Assembly (NCBI RefSeq): GCF_032854445.1
Contig: NC_088306.1
Span: forward strand, 29,669,764-29,733,763
Reading direction: 5' to 3'
Source: Liolophura sinensis
Lineage: Eukaryota > Mollusca > Polyplacophora > Chitonida > Chitonidae
DNA: 64,000 nucleotides
Shown here in pieces: positions 41,553-54,317 of this stretch. Made by a program: the position numbers and the translations under genes. Position 1 is the first letter of the stretch; every line of letters begins with the position of its first letter. The notes beneath the pieces were generated by a model. The model saw nothing but the letters and a program-made list of their open reading frames with translations. It did no database searches and had not been told where the DNA came from.

Positions 41553-43065
41553 CAATGCATATATTGTGGAGATTAAGATTTGTTTAATCCTGTAAAGTCA
41601 ATTCCTACCGAAGTACATGTCTGCATGTACATGTAGGAGTTGGTTAAGGTCCATGCTGGTAGATAACCCATGCCAGATGTTTGGCCACACAGTTCATCTA
41701 CCCTCATGTAGTAGTAACCATCATGTAGATTACAGTGCTAACATGCTTCTGCACTTGTCATCAGCCCATTGCAGATGTTATGTACCTGTACAACACCTAG
41801 ATTATGTTACCTCAACACCTGTTACAATAAGTTTCTATAGACAAGCAGTATAGATACACAGCTAAGCCAGCCAAGCCAAGGTCAAGTACTACTTGTATTC
41901 TAGAGTCTACATTTACCATGCCTTTGACAACATTGCAAGGTACCCTCAAGTAAATTTACAAGAAATCTCTACACTGATCAGCTATCAGTAATCATCAGTT
42001 GTAAAACTGATCTCACATGTTTTTTTAGTTCAGTATCGGACAACTGACATACATGTACATGCACGTGCACCTGTAAACAATTATAAACAATGTATATTCT
42101 CATTTTTGACTAATGTATATACATGTATGTATCGGTGTTACACCTGTATAACTAATAGTCCTATCCCAACAACACCTCCTTAAGTGCATTTCACCCTGCT
42201 GTCAAAAACACAGCTTTCCAAGAATTCCCTTTCTAAAATTTTAAGTGTTCTCAGATTTAATCTCTGTTTCATTTAAATCCTAATAAAATATCTGAAATAA
42301 TTACCTTTTACAAAATATCAGCCATGTTTGTGCATATGTACTGTTCAAAATTGGAAATAAAGGTCCTAAACTTGATAAAGCCAGTGGCATAATCACTTGT
42401 TCAGACTGTAGAATCATTTCAACATGGTACAAGTATGAGTCTGATATTTACTAAAAGGCAATAGTTTGAGCCATTCTTGGTAAATATATAAAATTTGATG
42501 TGATAAGTGAATATGGATTTGTTGCCAAAAATCTGTGGTTTAGCCTCTTTAAGCTTTTGCTGAAACATCCAAAGTCCGAGTCATTTGTGGTTATACATCA
42601 GCAAGTTTTTACTACATTTACATGTGGTACATATATATGTGTTTTGCCTTGATGCAGTATCAGTCATAACATGGGAAAAGCCTGAAATATTTTCCTACCC
42701 AACAATCTTCCAAGATTATGCTAATTAGAGTCAAAGAAAACACTATTGTCAAGAATATGCTTGATCAAAGACCATTAAATGTTGTTCATAAAAATAAAGT
42801 TCAGTTCACTTTTTTAGAATTATTTCAACGTAGTAAAAGTGTTTGTTTGTTTTGTCACCAGCAATCAGAATACAGATGTAAAGATATAATAAAGAAGATA
42901 TTAGTATAAACATTTATGATTATAAACAAATGGTTAAATGACTTCAAGGGGGGATAAAGTCAGGATGAACTTTTTCTATCCCGTTATAGTTAAATTTACA
43001 TACAGTAAGTATTATTAAAATGCATTTCAAAAGTTTGAATTCTCTGGTGGCTGTTTCTGACTATT
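41553..43065. other. Non-coding, nothing specific
   Basis: No exon was recognised. Several ACATGTACATG motifs occur. Confidence 0.5.
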
Positions 43066-43070
43066 GGGAC

Positions 43071-43225
43071 CAGTGACGTCACATCAGATTTTTGCTGCTT
43101 GACACACACAGGCTGCTTCATTTCTTTATTAAAAATGCATACCTGTAGATTATGAGTACATTAGCTGAATGGACCTTGAAATGAGCTACCTGTATTTCAA
43201 GCAAAATCTGGATGTGACGTCACTG
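43071..43225. mobile_element. MITE-like element with inverted ends and CRE cores
   Basis: The left end reads CAGTGACGTCACATCAGATT, then TTTGCT. The right end, read in reverse complement, gives CAGTGACGTCACATCCAGAT, then TTTGCT. That is an imperfect terminal inverted repeat of about 26 bp around a 155-bp element without coding capacity. Sequence right of it (to about 43275) resembles the 51-bp minisatellite unit at 17400-19550 and its right flank, so the true element may be longer. No target-site duplication was settled. Confidence 0.65.
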
Positions 43226-43279
43226 ATACCCTTCGGTTCACAATTGACCACCATAGAATCTGATGTTTGAAAACCATTT

Positions 43280-44225
43280 CACCATGTTGGAAAATTCCTA
43301 TAAAAGAAATCTGTTACTTGGACAGTTTTTAGATGTTTTTCATCTGACATATTCTTCATTTTATTGTTTTCTTTGCGTTTAACAACAGTCCAGGTATTAT
43401 AATGCATGCTTCACCACAGGAACTTACAACTGCAAGCTTTGGATGGCAGTGCGTGTATGTACCTTGTACACATGTGTGTATTAAGGTTAGTTTTTACTTC
43501 ACTGTTGTAATGTGTAAATATTATATTTTAAACCACAAAACTGTTGAATATGCAGGTAACTTGTCATATGTTTGAACAAATCTTAAAATAGTCATTGGAA
43601 GAAGAAAAAGTAAAATAAAAACATTTGCCATCACATGTTTATTTCACATGGCTGTGTTACATGTATGTAAAAACCTGAGTGCTGTGTGGAATGTCATGTC
43701 ATTTGTTAAATAAGAGCATGTTAAGAGCTGTATGTCACAAAACCTGTTTTCACGGGTACATTGTACCTCCAGTGTCTGTCAGACAGCCATGGTTGCAAAC
43801 CTCACATAACCTCTTAGCATAGCCCTAGTGACTGTTAGCAATAGTTCACATGTAGATGTGGGAAAACTTGCAAGATTTCATTTACCTGGAGATGTATGAA
43901 GAATAATATGTATTTAACATATTTGTATGGAGCTGAAAACTTAACACTACTGAGTTAGGACACACCTTATAAAAGGTAAACAGAGTTGCCTCCCCTGCAC
44001 CACATTCATGGTATGCAGAGTTGAAGTTTGGTTGAGAAACAAGTTTGTGTACACGTAACTATGCTCTTGTTAGCTTCACAATAAAGCTTTGAGGAGATTA
44101 GCAAGTTTTTGTGTAAATCACATAAATAAACTATTTAAACATTTTCTTCATGTGGACAAACCATTCCAAACGTACATGAAATATTTAAAAGCATGGCTTA
44201 TAGCTGAATCACTTTGTTGTTAAAT
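43280..44225. other. Non-coding, nothing specific
   Basis: AT-rich, with no exon recognised on either strand. Confidence 0.5.
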
Positions 44226-44231
44226 TAGATA

Positions 44232-45515
44232 GTTTATGGTTGTATGGTGGTCCAGATCTGCCATATTGTATCTGCAGTCCTGTTATCTCACACCCAGCCC
44301 ATGTTCATGTTGTTGTTAAATTTGGTATTTTATGGTTTTATGGTGGTGCAGATCTGCCGCATTGTATCTGCAGTCCTGTTATCTCGCACCCAGTCCCTGT
44401 TCATGTTGTTGTTAAATTTGATATTTTATGGTTTTATGGTGGTGTAGATCTGCCATTTTGTATCTGCAGTCCTGTTATCTCACACCCAATCCCTGTTCAT
44501 CTGATGTTTTATGGGGGCCCAGATCTGCCATATTGTATCTGCAGTCCTATTACCTCGCACCCAGTCCCTGTTCATGTTGTTGTTAAATTTGATATTTTAT
44601 GGTTGTATGGTGGCCCAGATCTGCCATATTGTATCTGCAGTCCTGTTATCTTGCACCCAGTCCCTGTTCATGTTGTTGTTAAATTTGGTATTTTATGGTT
44701 TTATGGTGGTGCAGATCTGCCACATTGTATCTGCAGTCCTGTTATCTCGCACCCAGTCCCTGTTCATGTTGTTGTTAAATTTGAGATTTTATGGTTTTAT
44801 GGTGGTCCAGATCTGCCATATTGTATCTGCAGTCCTATTATCTCACACCCAATCCCTGTTCATCTGATATTTTATGGTTTTATGGGGGCCCAGATCTGCC
44901 ATATTGTATCTGCAGTCCTGTTATCTTGCACCCAGCCCCTGTTCATGGTGTTGTTAAATTTGATATTTTATGGTTTTATGGTGGTGCAGATCTGCCATAT
45001 TGTATCTGCAGTCCTGTTATCTCGCACCCAGTCCCTGTTCATGTTGTTGTTAAATTTGATATTTTATGGTTGTATGGTGGCCCAGATCTGCCATATTGTA
45101 TCTGCAGTCCTGTTATCTTGCACCCAGTCCCTGTTCATGTTGTTGTTAAATTTGATATTTTATGGTTTTATGGGGGCCCAGATCTGCCATTTTGTATCTG
45201 CAGTCCTGTTATCTCGCACCCAGTCCCTGTTCATGTTGTTGTTAAATTTGATATTTTATGGTTTTATGGTGGTGTAGATCTGCCATTTTGTATCTGCAGT
45301 CCTATTATCTCGCACCCAGTCCCTGTTCATGTTGTTGTTAAATTTGATATTTTATGGTTTTATGGTTGTGTAGATCTGCCATTTTGTATCTGCAGTCCTA
45401 TTATCTCGCACCCAGTCCCTGTTCATGTTGTTGTTAAATTTGATGTTTTATGGTGGCCCAGATCTGCTATTTTGTATCTGCAATCCTATTATCTCACACC
45501 CAGTTTCTGTTCATG
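44232..45515. repeat. 96-bp minisatellite, about 13 copies
   Basis: The unit is TGGTTTTATGGTGGTGCAGA, TCTGCCATATTGTATCTGCA, GTCCTGTTATCTCGCACCCA, GTCCCTGTTCATGTTGTTGT, TAAATTTGATATTTTA. CTGCAG recurs every 96 bp (44272, 44368 and on). Some units lack about 20-40 bp near the GTTGTTGTTAAA part. Because 96 is divisible by 3, frames of up to 345 codons stay open (YGGPDLPYCICSPV repeats). There is no sign of a real protein. Confidence 0.96.
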
Positions 45516-45827
45516 TTCATTTTTATGAAGACTTGCACACATAAGCTTCTTGACTACGTGTACATGTGTATTTCATTGTCAGTAACATTCCATTTGTTTG
45601 AACTAATTGATTAAAGATAAGTGTAATGATGTAAACATATGACCATTGTCTGAAAATGTTTCAGAATTTTTGAAATATTCACTGGCTGAACTTGCATTAA
45701 CAATTTGTGCAAGCTTGCTAAAGATCCACATGTACTGGTAGTTAGAGCAAACACCCAGCTCCTTCCAGTCATCAACATGTACTGGTAGTTAAAATACAGT
45801 TCTGTAATTCAACCTTTTTTGTATGTT

Positions 45828-46030
45828 AGCAAGGTGTATATTCAAGCATATCCTGAAGGCATTATTCTACGTTCACTGATAAAATCCTACTTCTTGTGAA
45901 GCCATGAAATTGGGTAATCCAACCAATGTAGTTTTGCCTCCAAAATGAAAGCAAAAATGTGCATAAATTGCACTGAAAGTTGCTCTTTCGTACATGGATT
46001 CGAAAATGTTGAGGAGTTAGGGCAGAACAC
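45828..46030 (+). repeat. Dispersed repeat, copy 2 of 2
   Basis: This is the partner of 5693-5896 (see there). Shared blocks include ATTCAAGCATATCCTGAA, AATCCAACCAATGTAGTTTT, TAAATTGCACTGAAAGTTGC and GTTGAGGAGTTAGG. Confidence 0.75.
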
Positions 46031-47084
46031 CATGTATCGATGATGGCAAATACATGTAAGCTGGTACAAAAACTGCAGGACAAGGACAGTGTGCTGCACA
46101 CAGGGATAAGACTGTATACTTTTCAGTTCTAGGTATTTGCTGATACATCATTATGGTGAGACAGAGAGCCTTACGAATAAACAGAGTACCCAGGCTATTC
46201 AGTTAGAACAAGCCCTTGCTTACTTGTACCTGAACACCCACTGTACATGTGCTCACTGCTGTAGGTGTGTTGAGACAGGTGGAGGTGTTTGTAGTCTGTA
46301 CAGAGAAACGTATTCTCCGGTGGATTGATAGCTTTCCAGGAAATTCTCAAACGATGTGGGAGCAAATCAGAGGGGAAAGTTTACTGCCCTCTTCTACATG
46401 TTTATGCTGTTCCCACGTGCCTGAAAACCTTTGTCTTGACCTGACTAATGTCTGTTTTGTTTGTAAAGGTACAACACATCCACGGGCACTCAATATCCAG
46501 GATCTTGTGGTTGACTAGTACGTGCAGGATAAATAAGCTGGTTGGTTTGTTGAGGACGATCTACTTTCTCGCCACGCTACTGTTCATGTGAGGTAAGAAA
46601 TGCATATTCCCAAATATCATACTCATAAAACATCAGATTTCCATGCATTGGGTACATGTATTCACAATCACCACACGTTTGATTATTTGCTTCAGTTTTA
46701 TCAGCAATACGCACATGTAGGTGTACTTATGTGATGCACAAATAACATGGGTATACATTTACATTAGGTAGGCAAAAAATGCATGTAAGAAAAGACCAGA
46801 TTTGTTAGAAAAAAGTCTTTGTGTAAAGCAGAATTCACCAATAAGTGCATTATGTTTTTTTAACTTTTCCTTCAACCAATTACATGTAGGTGTTATTTTT
46901 TAATAAAGTTTATCCATGTGCTCTAGAAATGAAACTGTTCTAGCCCTTTCTGGGGCAGAGAATTCTGCAGATATCCACGTAGTTTTCAAGATTTTGGTGG
47001 TAACAAGTGATAAGCAGTGGCCTCTTGTGTGGTCTTGCATGAAGGTTGATGATGACCATTGATTTCCACAAGTATGACGTAGAT

Positions 47085-47172
47085 ATATTTGAGAGGGTGC
47101 CAGTAATCGGCCGTCATTGTATAAGCGAGAAAAACTTATGAGTCTGGCATTAAACAGCATTGAAATAAAAAA
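47085..47172 (+). mobile_element. SINE family 1 relic, 3' end (plus)
   Basis: GGCCGTCATTGTATAAGCGA, AACTTATGAGTCTGGC and ATTAAACAGCATTGAAATAA match the decayed 3' end of the family. Confidence 0.55.
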
Positions 47173-48211
47173 AATGGGGCTGCTGATCCAGTGTGTTGGT
47201 GAGGTGAAGAGGGGTTGGATGGCAGAGGAAGGGACTTTGTTTCGGCTCACTCTGCTAGTTTTGTTGGCAAGCACTCACCTAACCTTTTTGGTGAAGTATC
47301 CATAAACAGTCTCTTACAAAATACATGTAAATGAATGAAGACATCATAAATGAATGGACAGATGAGACAACATGAGACAGATACTTATGAATGAGTATGT
47401 ATAATTAGTCAGACAGTCAGGGGGAGTTGGGGTGGGGTACCACAACAGAGGAAATAGTCCAGTAGATTGGTGGTTAGGGTCCCCTACCCTCAGGAAATGT
47501 TAAGAGGCTTATGTCATGGCCTGTCTAGTGCCTCCTTATGTCACTTTTCGTTGTACAGTTATAAAAGCCCTGTGGTAAAGAAGGGGCGTGTTCACGTTTG
47601 ACTGTAAACAACTAACCAGCCATTTTACGTGTACGTTGTACATGATGATCAACGGTATACAGACACAGGTAGGCCAGGGTGTACTTGTACACGGACACAG
47701 CTTATCCAGCTTTAGAAATGTCCTGACATTGTATGAGTACCAACGAAGGTGTACATACTGTATATACATGTACATATCTGATAGTGCTTATAAAAAAAAC
47801 ACATTTTCACCAGTTACTTTGTATTGTTATAAAGGTACTTATTCTAGGTTGCATAGATTTAGTGTTTTCCTGGTTTGTAAAATATAGTTGATGTATGATA
47901 CACATGTGTGTAGATATTCTTACTTTCTCATGATGATTTTATAATATGTACGCTCTGAAATATCAAAGAGATATGTGATTGTCCCCAGGGACGACTTTGG
48001 TAAAGGTGTTCATAGTTTGCAAGCCCCTTGCAGTTCAGTGTTTCCCCAAGGAAGACTTTGGTAAAGGTGTTCGGTGTGCATTTATCTGCGTACTAAAATT
48101 TAATTGGCAGTTTTCATTCAGTGATGGTCAAGCTAAGATAATGGAGATCGGTCATCATCTCAACTACATGCACATGTGATTTAAGCAGAGTGTCTGCGTA
48201 CAAGTAGAATT

Positions 48212-48660
48212 CTTTCACCAGGGTTACTGTAGTATTGTACATGTGTGTGAATGGGAGGTGGTAAAGCGGGATCTGTTCACCATCATCCACCAGGGTTACC
48301 ATAGTATTGTACCTGTGTGTGAATGGAAGGTGGTAAAGTGGGATCTGTTCACCATCATCCACCAGGGTTACCATAGTATTGTACCAGTGTGTGAATGGGA
48401 GGCGGTAAAGAAGGATCTGTTCACCATCATCCACCAGGGTTACCATAGTATTGTACCAGTGTGTGAATGGGAGGTGGTAAAGAGGGATGTGTTCACCATC
48501 ATCCACCAGGGTTACCATAGTATTGTACCTGTGTGTGAATGGGAGGTGGTAAAGTGAGATCTGTTCACCATCATCCACCAGGGTTACCACAGTATTGTAC
48601 ATGTGTGTGAATGGGAGGTGGTAAAGTGGGATCTGTTCACCATCATCCACGCAGCCACAG
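48212..48660. repeat. 72-bp minisatellite, about 6 copies
   Basis: The unit is GTGTGTGAATGGGAGGTGGT, AAAGTGGGATCTGTTCACCA, TCATCCACCAGGGTTACCAT, AGTATTGTACCT. ATCTGTTCAC recurs every 72 bp (48271, 48343 and on). Both strands have open frames because 72 is divisible by 3. Confidence 0.95.
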
Positions 48661-48661
48661 T

Positions 48662-51385
48662 ATATTTTGCTCACAGTGTCAAGACAGATATATTTTAAAA
48701 TACATGTACATGTAGAAGAGTTATAAAAGCATCTGGAAGGCCTGCTAGAAGCAAGAGACCCTCGTTCAGGAGCTGGAGGGATAGTGTGGGTGCTGGAATG
48801 TGGAGAACGCTGCCTGTCACAGGGTACTTCATATTTCGTTAAGAGGACATGTTACCCTACACCCACGTCCCCCCTCTCCCACAGGGGCAGTTTATCCAGG
48901 TCTTCCTTGGTTTCTGTAGTGGGGACATCTGGAATTTGGCTTGGGTTCCCTTTGCCTGCAGTGTTGACTTGACCCAGAGATAAAGACCCCTGTGGTTTAG
49001 GAATCTAAAGTTTCCTCCATTCATACTGTGTGTACATGTTCATGCCCATGGGGTGGACGGTCCCTAACCCCAGAAGCTGGGATACCAACAACACTCCTTG
49101 TTACATGTGATGAACAGTATACATGTGCTACACTGGGGCCATTGTGTATGCTTTTTGTTGTGAAAGATACTGTTTCCAGTAGGGAATTAAACCTGACACT
49201 TCTTGGACAGTGACCAGTTCAGGGTTTTTGGTTACCTAAAGGACATGAGCTCATTTTGTTGCCAAAAGTGACAGCGTACAATTTCCAGGCAGACTGTTAA
49301 GCTTAGCATTTCCAAAAGGATTTCCAGGAACTTTGGTGTCAAATTTGGTGTTTCCAGATTGGCATGAAGCGTACATGTGTGTGTGAAAGGACCATTACAA
49401 TTTTATTGGTTTCCAGGAGGACATGAGGTGTTGTAATGTCATGAGTGTCCCATATGTAGCCATCCCTAAAGATGAGGGCTTGTGAAAGGTTTGACCTTTA
49501 CCATTTCTAAAAGTTACATTACGTTTTATTGGTTTCGCATGTCTTAGAACTAGGTGTACAACTTTCAGGAAGAGTTTGACAAAGGCTTAATGTTCGACCT
49601 TTCTTTTGACACTGTAGCAGTCTGGACTAAACAAGAACTGTGCAGATTGTTTGATACGCGGGATTACATTCATTAACACTGCACGGAACACAGCGGTGTA
49701 TTTGATGACAACAGTTGTGATGTATCTATATTTTTTAAGCAAGTCATCATCAGAAGCGTGCCCTCATTCACTAAGGGTTTGCTCAGCCTACATCTACTAT
49801 AGGCAGTTCACAATACATCTATCTCACACAGGAAGCTAATGTTGAAGTGACAAGGAATACTGAAGCTTATGTTAGCTACATGCTGGTTTTCTGTCAACAG
49901 TCAAGCTGAGTAATCCCTCACTGGAGATAAAACGTATAAATCTCCAAAATAGATGGGAAGTGTTTAAATATTTGGAGGTACCTTTGACCTGCCAGGAAAA
50001 GAAGGTTGTTCATTGGAATGCCATCATCACAGCTCAAGTTGGAACTCTTTGGCTGAACATGGAAGATAACAGTGTTAATGGGATGAGTTACATGTACATG
50101 CCCACAGCAAGTAAGCTGTACATGTAATTTGTGGAAGAGTTGACTGGTAAAAGTGTGTGTACAATTTCTGAACTACAGCAAAGATCTACATACTTGTAAC
50201 GTTTTCAGGGACAGTCTTTACGAGACATACAAAGTTTAGTTTTTCATACATGCATATATTCTCTAGTCCAATTTGACCGTACCATTTCATTTGAAAACAT
50301 TCGGTACATGTATATCTATACACAGTACTCAGCTGTTTGACAGAATCCATATTGTGTAGTCCTGTGCTGTAACACTTTCTAGTAGTACAAGTACTCAGCA
50401 CTGTTTAAAAAATATCTGTCTCTATCAGTTTGCCTGGCCTGTGCGTCCAGACCTTCCTCGGATTGCCTCAACTTTCCCCAAACAGAGAAACTGCAGCTGC
50501 ATTCGTGTACGCCCTTTTGGCCCTTAAGACTACCACCCACCCCCTAAGGACTGAAATCCTACAGGTGCACAGTAGAGAAGATCGTATTAAGAAAAAAAAA
50601 TGCTGGACTATTTTTATTGGTGGGGATATTTTTACCTGTCATTGCCTTCCAGCCCGTTGGCTGCCTGGATGGATCATCTGTAGGGTAGGTACATGTAGGG
50701 TACTGTATGTAACTCAGGGTTCACTCCCTCGGACAAGGATCTGGGTAGTTGCACCAGCACTGGATGTTTTATAAACATCCTCCCTGCTGTATTTATTTGC
50801 CGTCTTCCAGGACAAAGACCTGAAGCATCTTGGTAGCACAGCTTGGCGTAGATAAAACTTGGACTTAGTGTCAGAGAGTATATACATGTATACTGGGCAG
50901 GGAACTGTGAAGAAAGAACTGAGTGAAAGCCAAGGAGCCAGGTCAATTAAAAACGCTGGAATCCACTGCTCCTTTTACCCTCTCAGCTCCTCCCCCTAAA
51001 GAGGTGTGAAAAGCCTGAGTCACTCCCATCCCCCTCTGTGCTGCAGTGTCTCTAACAGAACTAAGCTTACTTCTGACTCTTTAATGGTTTTAACTTGACC
51101 GATGCCTTTGTCAGCCTAGCTGTGGTACTGCAGAGGAGTGTAGCCCAGCATGCAGGGCAGGAAAACCCATTGCTCCTGGATATGTGCATGTACAAGTTCT
51201 GGTACCTATCCTAACCTGCTGAGCAAAGAGTCCTCTCAGTTTGTACTGGATTGAGTGCTTGATTTGCTGACTCTACGTTGTACCAAGACAACGACGATAC
51301 TTGATTTAACAGGCAGGGATATATAGTATAGATCTTGTTCCGGGATTGTTGTCTTTCTTGGATTTTACCACTACCATACACTCTC
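48662..51385. other. Non-coding, no conserved exon recognised
   Basis: Mixed sequence. No repeats beyond TACATGTA clusters were noticed. Confidence 0.45.
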
Positions 51386-51388
51386 AAG

Positions 51389-51429
51389 ATGATGGATAAT
51401 TATTACACTCCTGGATTTGTTCTGGACAG
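51389..51429 (+). CDS. Possible start-codon exon of an unrecognised gene
   Basis: ATGATGGATAATTATTACAC opens a frame reading MMDNYYTPGFVLD and ends at CTGGACAG|GTTTG (51429/51430), phase 2. The donor is weak after the first two bases. Upstream pyrimidine-rich sequence ending in CTCTCAAG would also fit an acceptor, so it could be an alternative first exon or the second exon after the non-coding exon that ends at 36997. The peptide looks protein-like but was not recognised. Confidence 0.3.
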
Positions 51430-51554
51430 GTTTGTTATTTTGTTTGTCTGATTTCTCTTGTGTCACTGCGTGCAATGTAGTCATTTCACATGTATACATA
51501 CATGCATGTACATGTGTACACATATAATTATGGTTGAACAGGGTACACCTGAAT

Positions 51555-51825
51555 GTACTTATATGAGTATATTGTTACATGTACAAATATGTTGTTACAT
51601 GTACAAGTATATTGTTACATATATGAATATATTGTTACATGTAGGAGTGTATTGTTACATGTAGGGGTATTTTGTTACATGTAGAGGTGTTTTGTTACAT
51701 GTACGAGTATTGTTACATGTACGAGTATATTGTTACATGTAGGAGTGTATTGTTACATGTACGAGTGTATTGTTACATGCATGAGTGTATTGTTACATGT
51801 ATGAGCATATTGTTACAGTATTACA
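51555..51825. repeat. 20-bp minisatellite, about 13 copies
   Basis: The unit is GAGTATATTGTTACATGTAC with GGAGTG and GGGGTATTT variants. Each unit carries the ACATGT palindrome that is common across the right half of the window. Confidence 0.93.
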
Positions 51826-54015
51826 GTTATGTCTAGATGCTTTTGAGGTACATGTATGTAGGATTACCCGTCAAAGCATTATTAAAGCCTCGTTCACATG
51901 ATGTGATTATGGAGTCGGCCCTTTAAATTTGACTAGTCACTTGAAAGCACGGCATGTGCTATTTCATGCGGTTGTTGCATTCAGCATACAGCATTGTCTG
52001 AATGCTGCTTATGGAATAGAAATGGATCTACATGTATTTTCACAAACTGACAAATCGCATCATGTGAACACACATCTTTTAATAAACTGTAAGCTGCTTA
52101 GAGTGGTGTAATGAGAACAACGGTATATGTGGATAATAATGTGTGTGTTTATGGAAGGTAGCTCAGTCAATTTACAATGAAGCTGTTCTTCCCAAAGGTC
52201 CTCAGACAGAAAACAACATACAACAGGGATAGAAATGAGAAGTAAACCCGGCAGATCAGTTGTCTTGTTGACGCCTGAAAGTTACTGGACATTTCTGCAA
52301 CTCACAGGACAAAATTTCTTCGCACTGAACTGTTGGCTGATATATGATTAAATGCACTCTTTAAGTAGTTTTGGCATACATCTATTTTACTATCTGATCA
52401 GAGGGGTTATATGAGGTCACTGTAATTTTCACAGGTCTTGCAGTAGATTGCTTCCAATCTTTGAAATATCATCGCATAGCTGATGTTGTTGTTGGATTAG
52501 TTTCATTGCTTGGTTCAGTCCATTAGTCGATTACTTGGTAAACCCAAATTTAAGTAGGCTGGTTGTTTTGAGCGATCAACATGTTTTGTTTCGCTTCCGA
52601 CGATTACCATATTTTTAGAGTCGCACTCCTGACCACGTGAACTTCACTCCGTGATATGCGCCTTGCGTCTCTTTGCTCAATGAAAAGCCTCAGGAACAGG
52701 GTAATATATTTTCTTTATAAGGAAAGTCTCATACAGGAAGTCTAGTACATTTTATGGAAACGGGATTTTCTGATGGAGTAATGATTTGAAGTAATTTGAC
52801 ATTTTCTTACGAATAAAAGGCACCGCTATGAATCCACTGGAATGCCAGTTTTGGAAACTGATGAAAATCACCAAATATTATGTCCGACCAGTCAGTTGGT
52901 AATTTCGAACTATGTATAGGAAACATGTACTTAGAGTCCAATCCAAAAGATATATAAATATATATATATATATATGTATGTAAAATAAAATAAGGCATCA
53001 TGTTGTTTGAGAAGTGAAGCTACATGCATTCATACGTACAAAAACAACAAAACAACCAATATGGTGCTGTCCCTGCAACTGTCCAACCAGCTGGAGAAGT
53101 AGGGTAGAGGGAGACATTACAGGCCCCTTCCAGACCCCCCCCCCCCCCCCAGGGTGGGGGGCAGGAAGGGGCCTGTAATGGCTGGAACCCCTACACATAT
53201 GGACAGAGAACAAACCGAGTGAGCGGGGAGATGGTCTCTTTGCCATCCCTTGTTTGCTTTGAACAACCCACATGTGTGCAACAGTGTTACAGGGACGTAG
53301 CCTTAATGATAAGTAAATGATTTTGAGTGCATTTACAAAGTTGTATTCATGTAAGTATCAGTATTACAGTACATGTATTTCACTAGAATTTTGGTGTGTA
53401 TAAATGTACGTTTTGAAGCACAAATACATAATGTATGCCTTAAAATGAAACTTTCAAGCAGTTAAGTTTTTCTGATAAGAAAGTCCTAAAACTTCACAAA
53501 AAAGGCTATGACACCGTATTGAAGATGAATGAAGCTGTCTGAATAAGGCAAAATGCGACACTTTAAGTGACAAAGTTTAGGTGAAATGTTTTCTATGTGG
53601 GATTGTTCCTTTTTGTGCCTAGTATAGATTGCATTACTCAATCACTTCAGATCTATATACAGTATCAATTTTCGTGTACATGTACATCTAGATGTCATCT
53701 GTCAGTCTTCTGATGTCATGTTGTGACTGCATCATGGAAATGAAAAACAAATGACATAACCAATGATTACATAATGTGTGTATCCTAAATGTCATATTGT
53801 TCAGGAATCTGCAGTGTATATTCACATCTGAACTCTGCACTTTGTGGTTTGCCACAGCAACAGTTAATAGCCTCGTGAGGCTGTTATAGTGCACATACAT
53901 CTATGCTTTTAAAGGTACATGTACATGTATATTTTTAAGGTTGCAGCTGCAAGCTGTCATTTAGCACATGCAGTGTAGTCCTCTTGAGGCAGTGTTCACC
54001 ATGATAAATTATATG
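51826..54015. other. Non-coding, with an AT microsatellite and a foldback
   Basis: No exon was recognised. An (AT)n tract lies at 52951-52977. The foldback at 53115-53180 is listed separately. Confidence 0.5.
53115..53180. repeat. Perfect 17-bp inverted repeat around a C/G-run loop
   Basis: CATTACAGGCCCCTTCC (53115-53131) is the exact reverse complement of GGAAGGGGCCTGTAATG (53164-53180). The 32-base spacer holds a long C run followed by AGGGTGGGGGG, so the loop could itself pair C with G. The hairpin would be stable as DNA or RNA. Confidence 0.9.
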
Positions 54016-54018
54016 TAT

Positions 54019-54117
54019 GCTGGTAGACAACAACAGATGTAGCTGGTAGACAACAACAGATGTACATGTAGCTGGTAGACAACAACAGATGTAGCTGGTA
54101 GACAACAACAGATGTAG
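54019..54117. repeat. 23-bp tandem repeat, 4 copies
   Basis: The unit is GCTGGTAGACAACAACAGAT, then GTA. One junction carries an extra CATGTA. Confidence 0.9.
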
Positions 54118-54317
54118 TCATCATAATACACATACATCAAAACATCAAGCCTGGAAATAAGTAGGACAAGGACAATGTCCTGCACCAAATAGTATTTTGA
54201 CAGAAGCCAACTGATTCAGGATAAAACTGCGGTGCAAATGAACTTGTACCTTTTTTTTAATGATGTGAGTAGCTGGAAGATTTGCCAAGATTTCCTGCAC
54301 TTGCTAAACATTATTTC

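Larger units (their letters stand above)
45520..48205. other. Non-coding stretch with dispersed repeats
   Basis: No conserved exon. It contains a dispersed repeat copy (45828-46030), a SINE relic near 47085, and two short local duplications: CATGTACTGGTAGTTA at 45729 and 45776, and CC..AAGGA.GACTTTGGTAAAGGTGTTC at 47985 and 48045. Confidence 0.5.
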
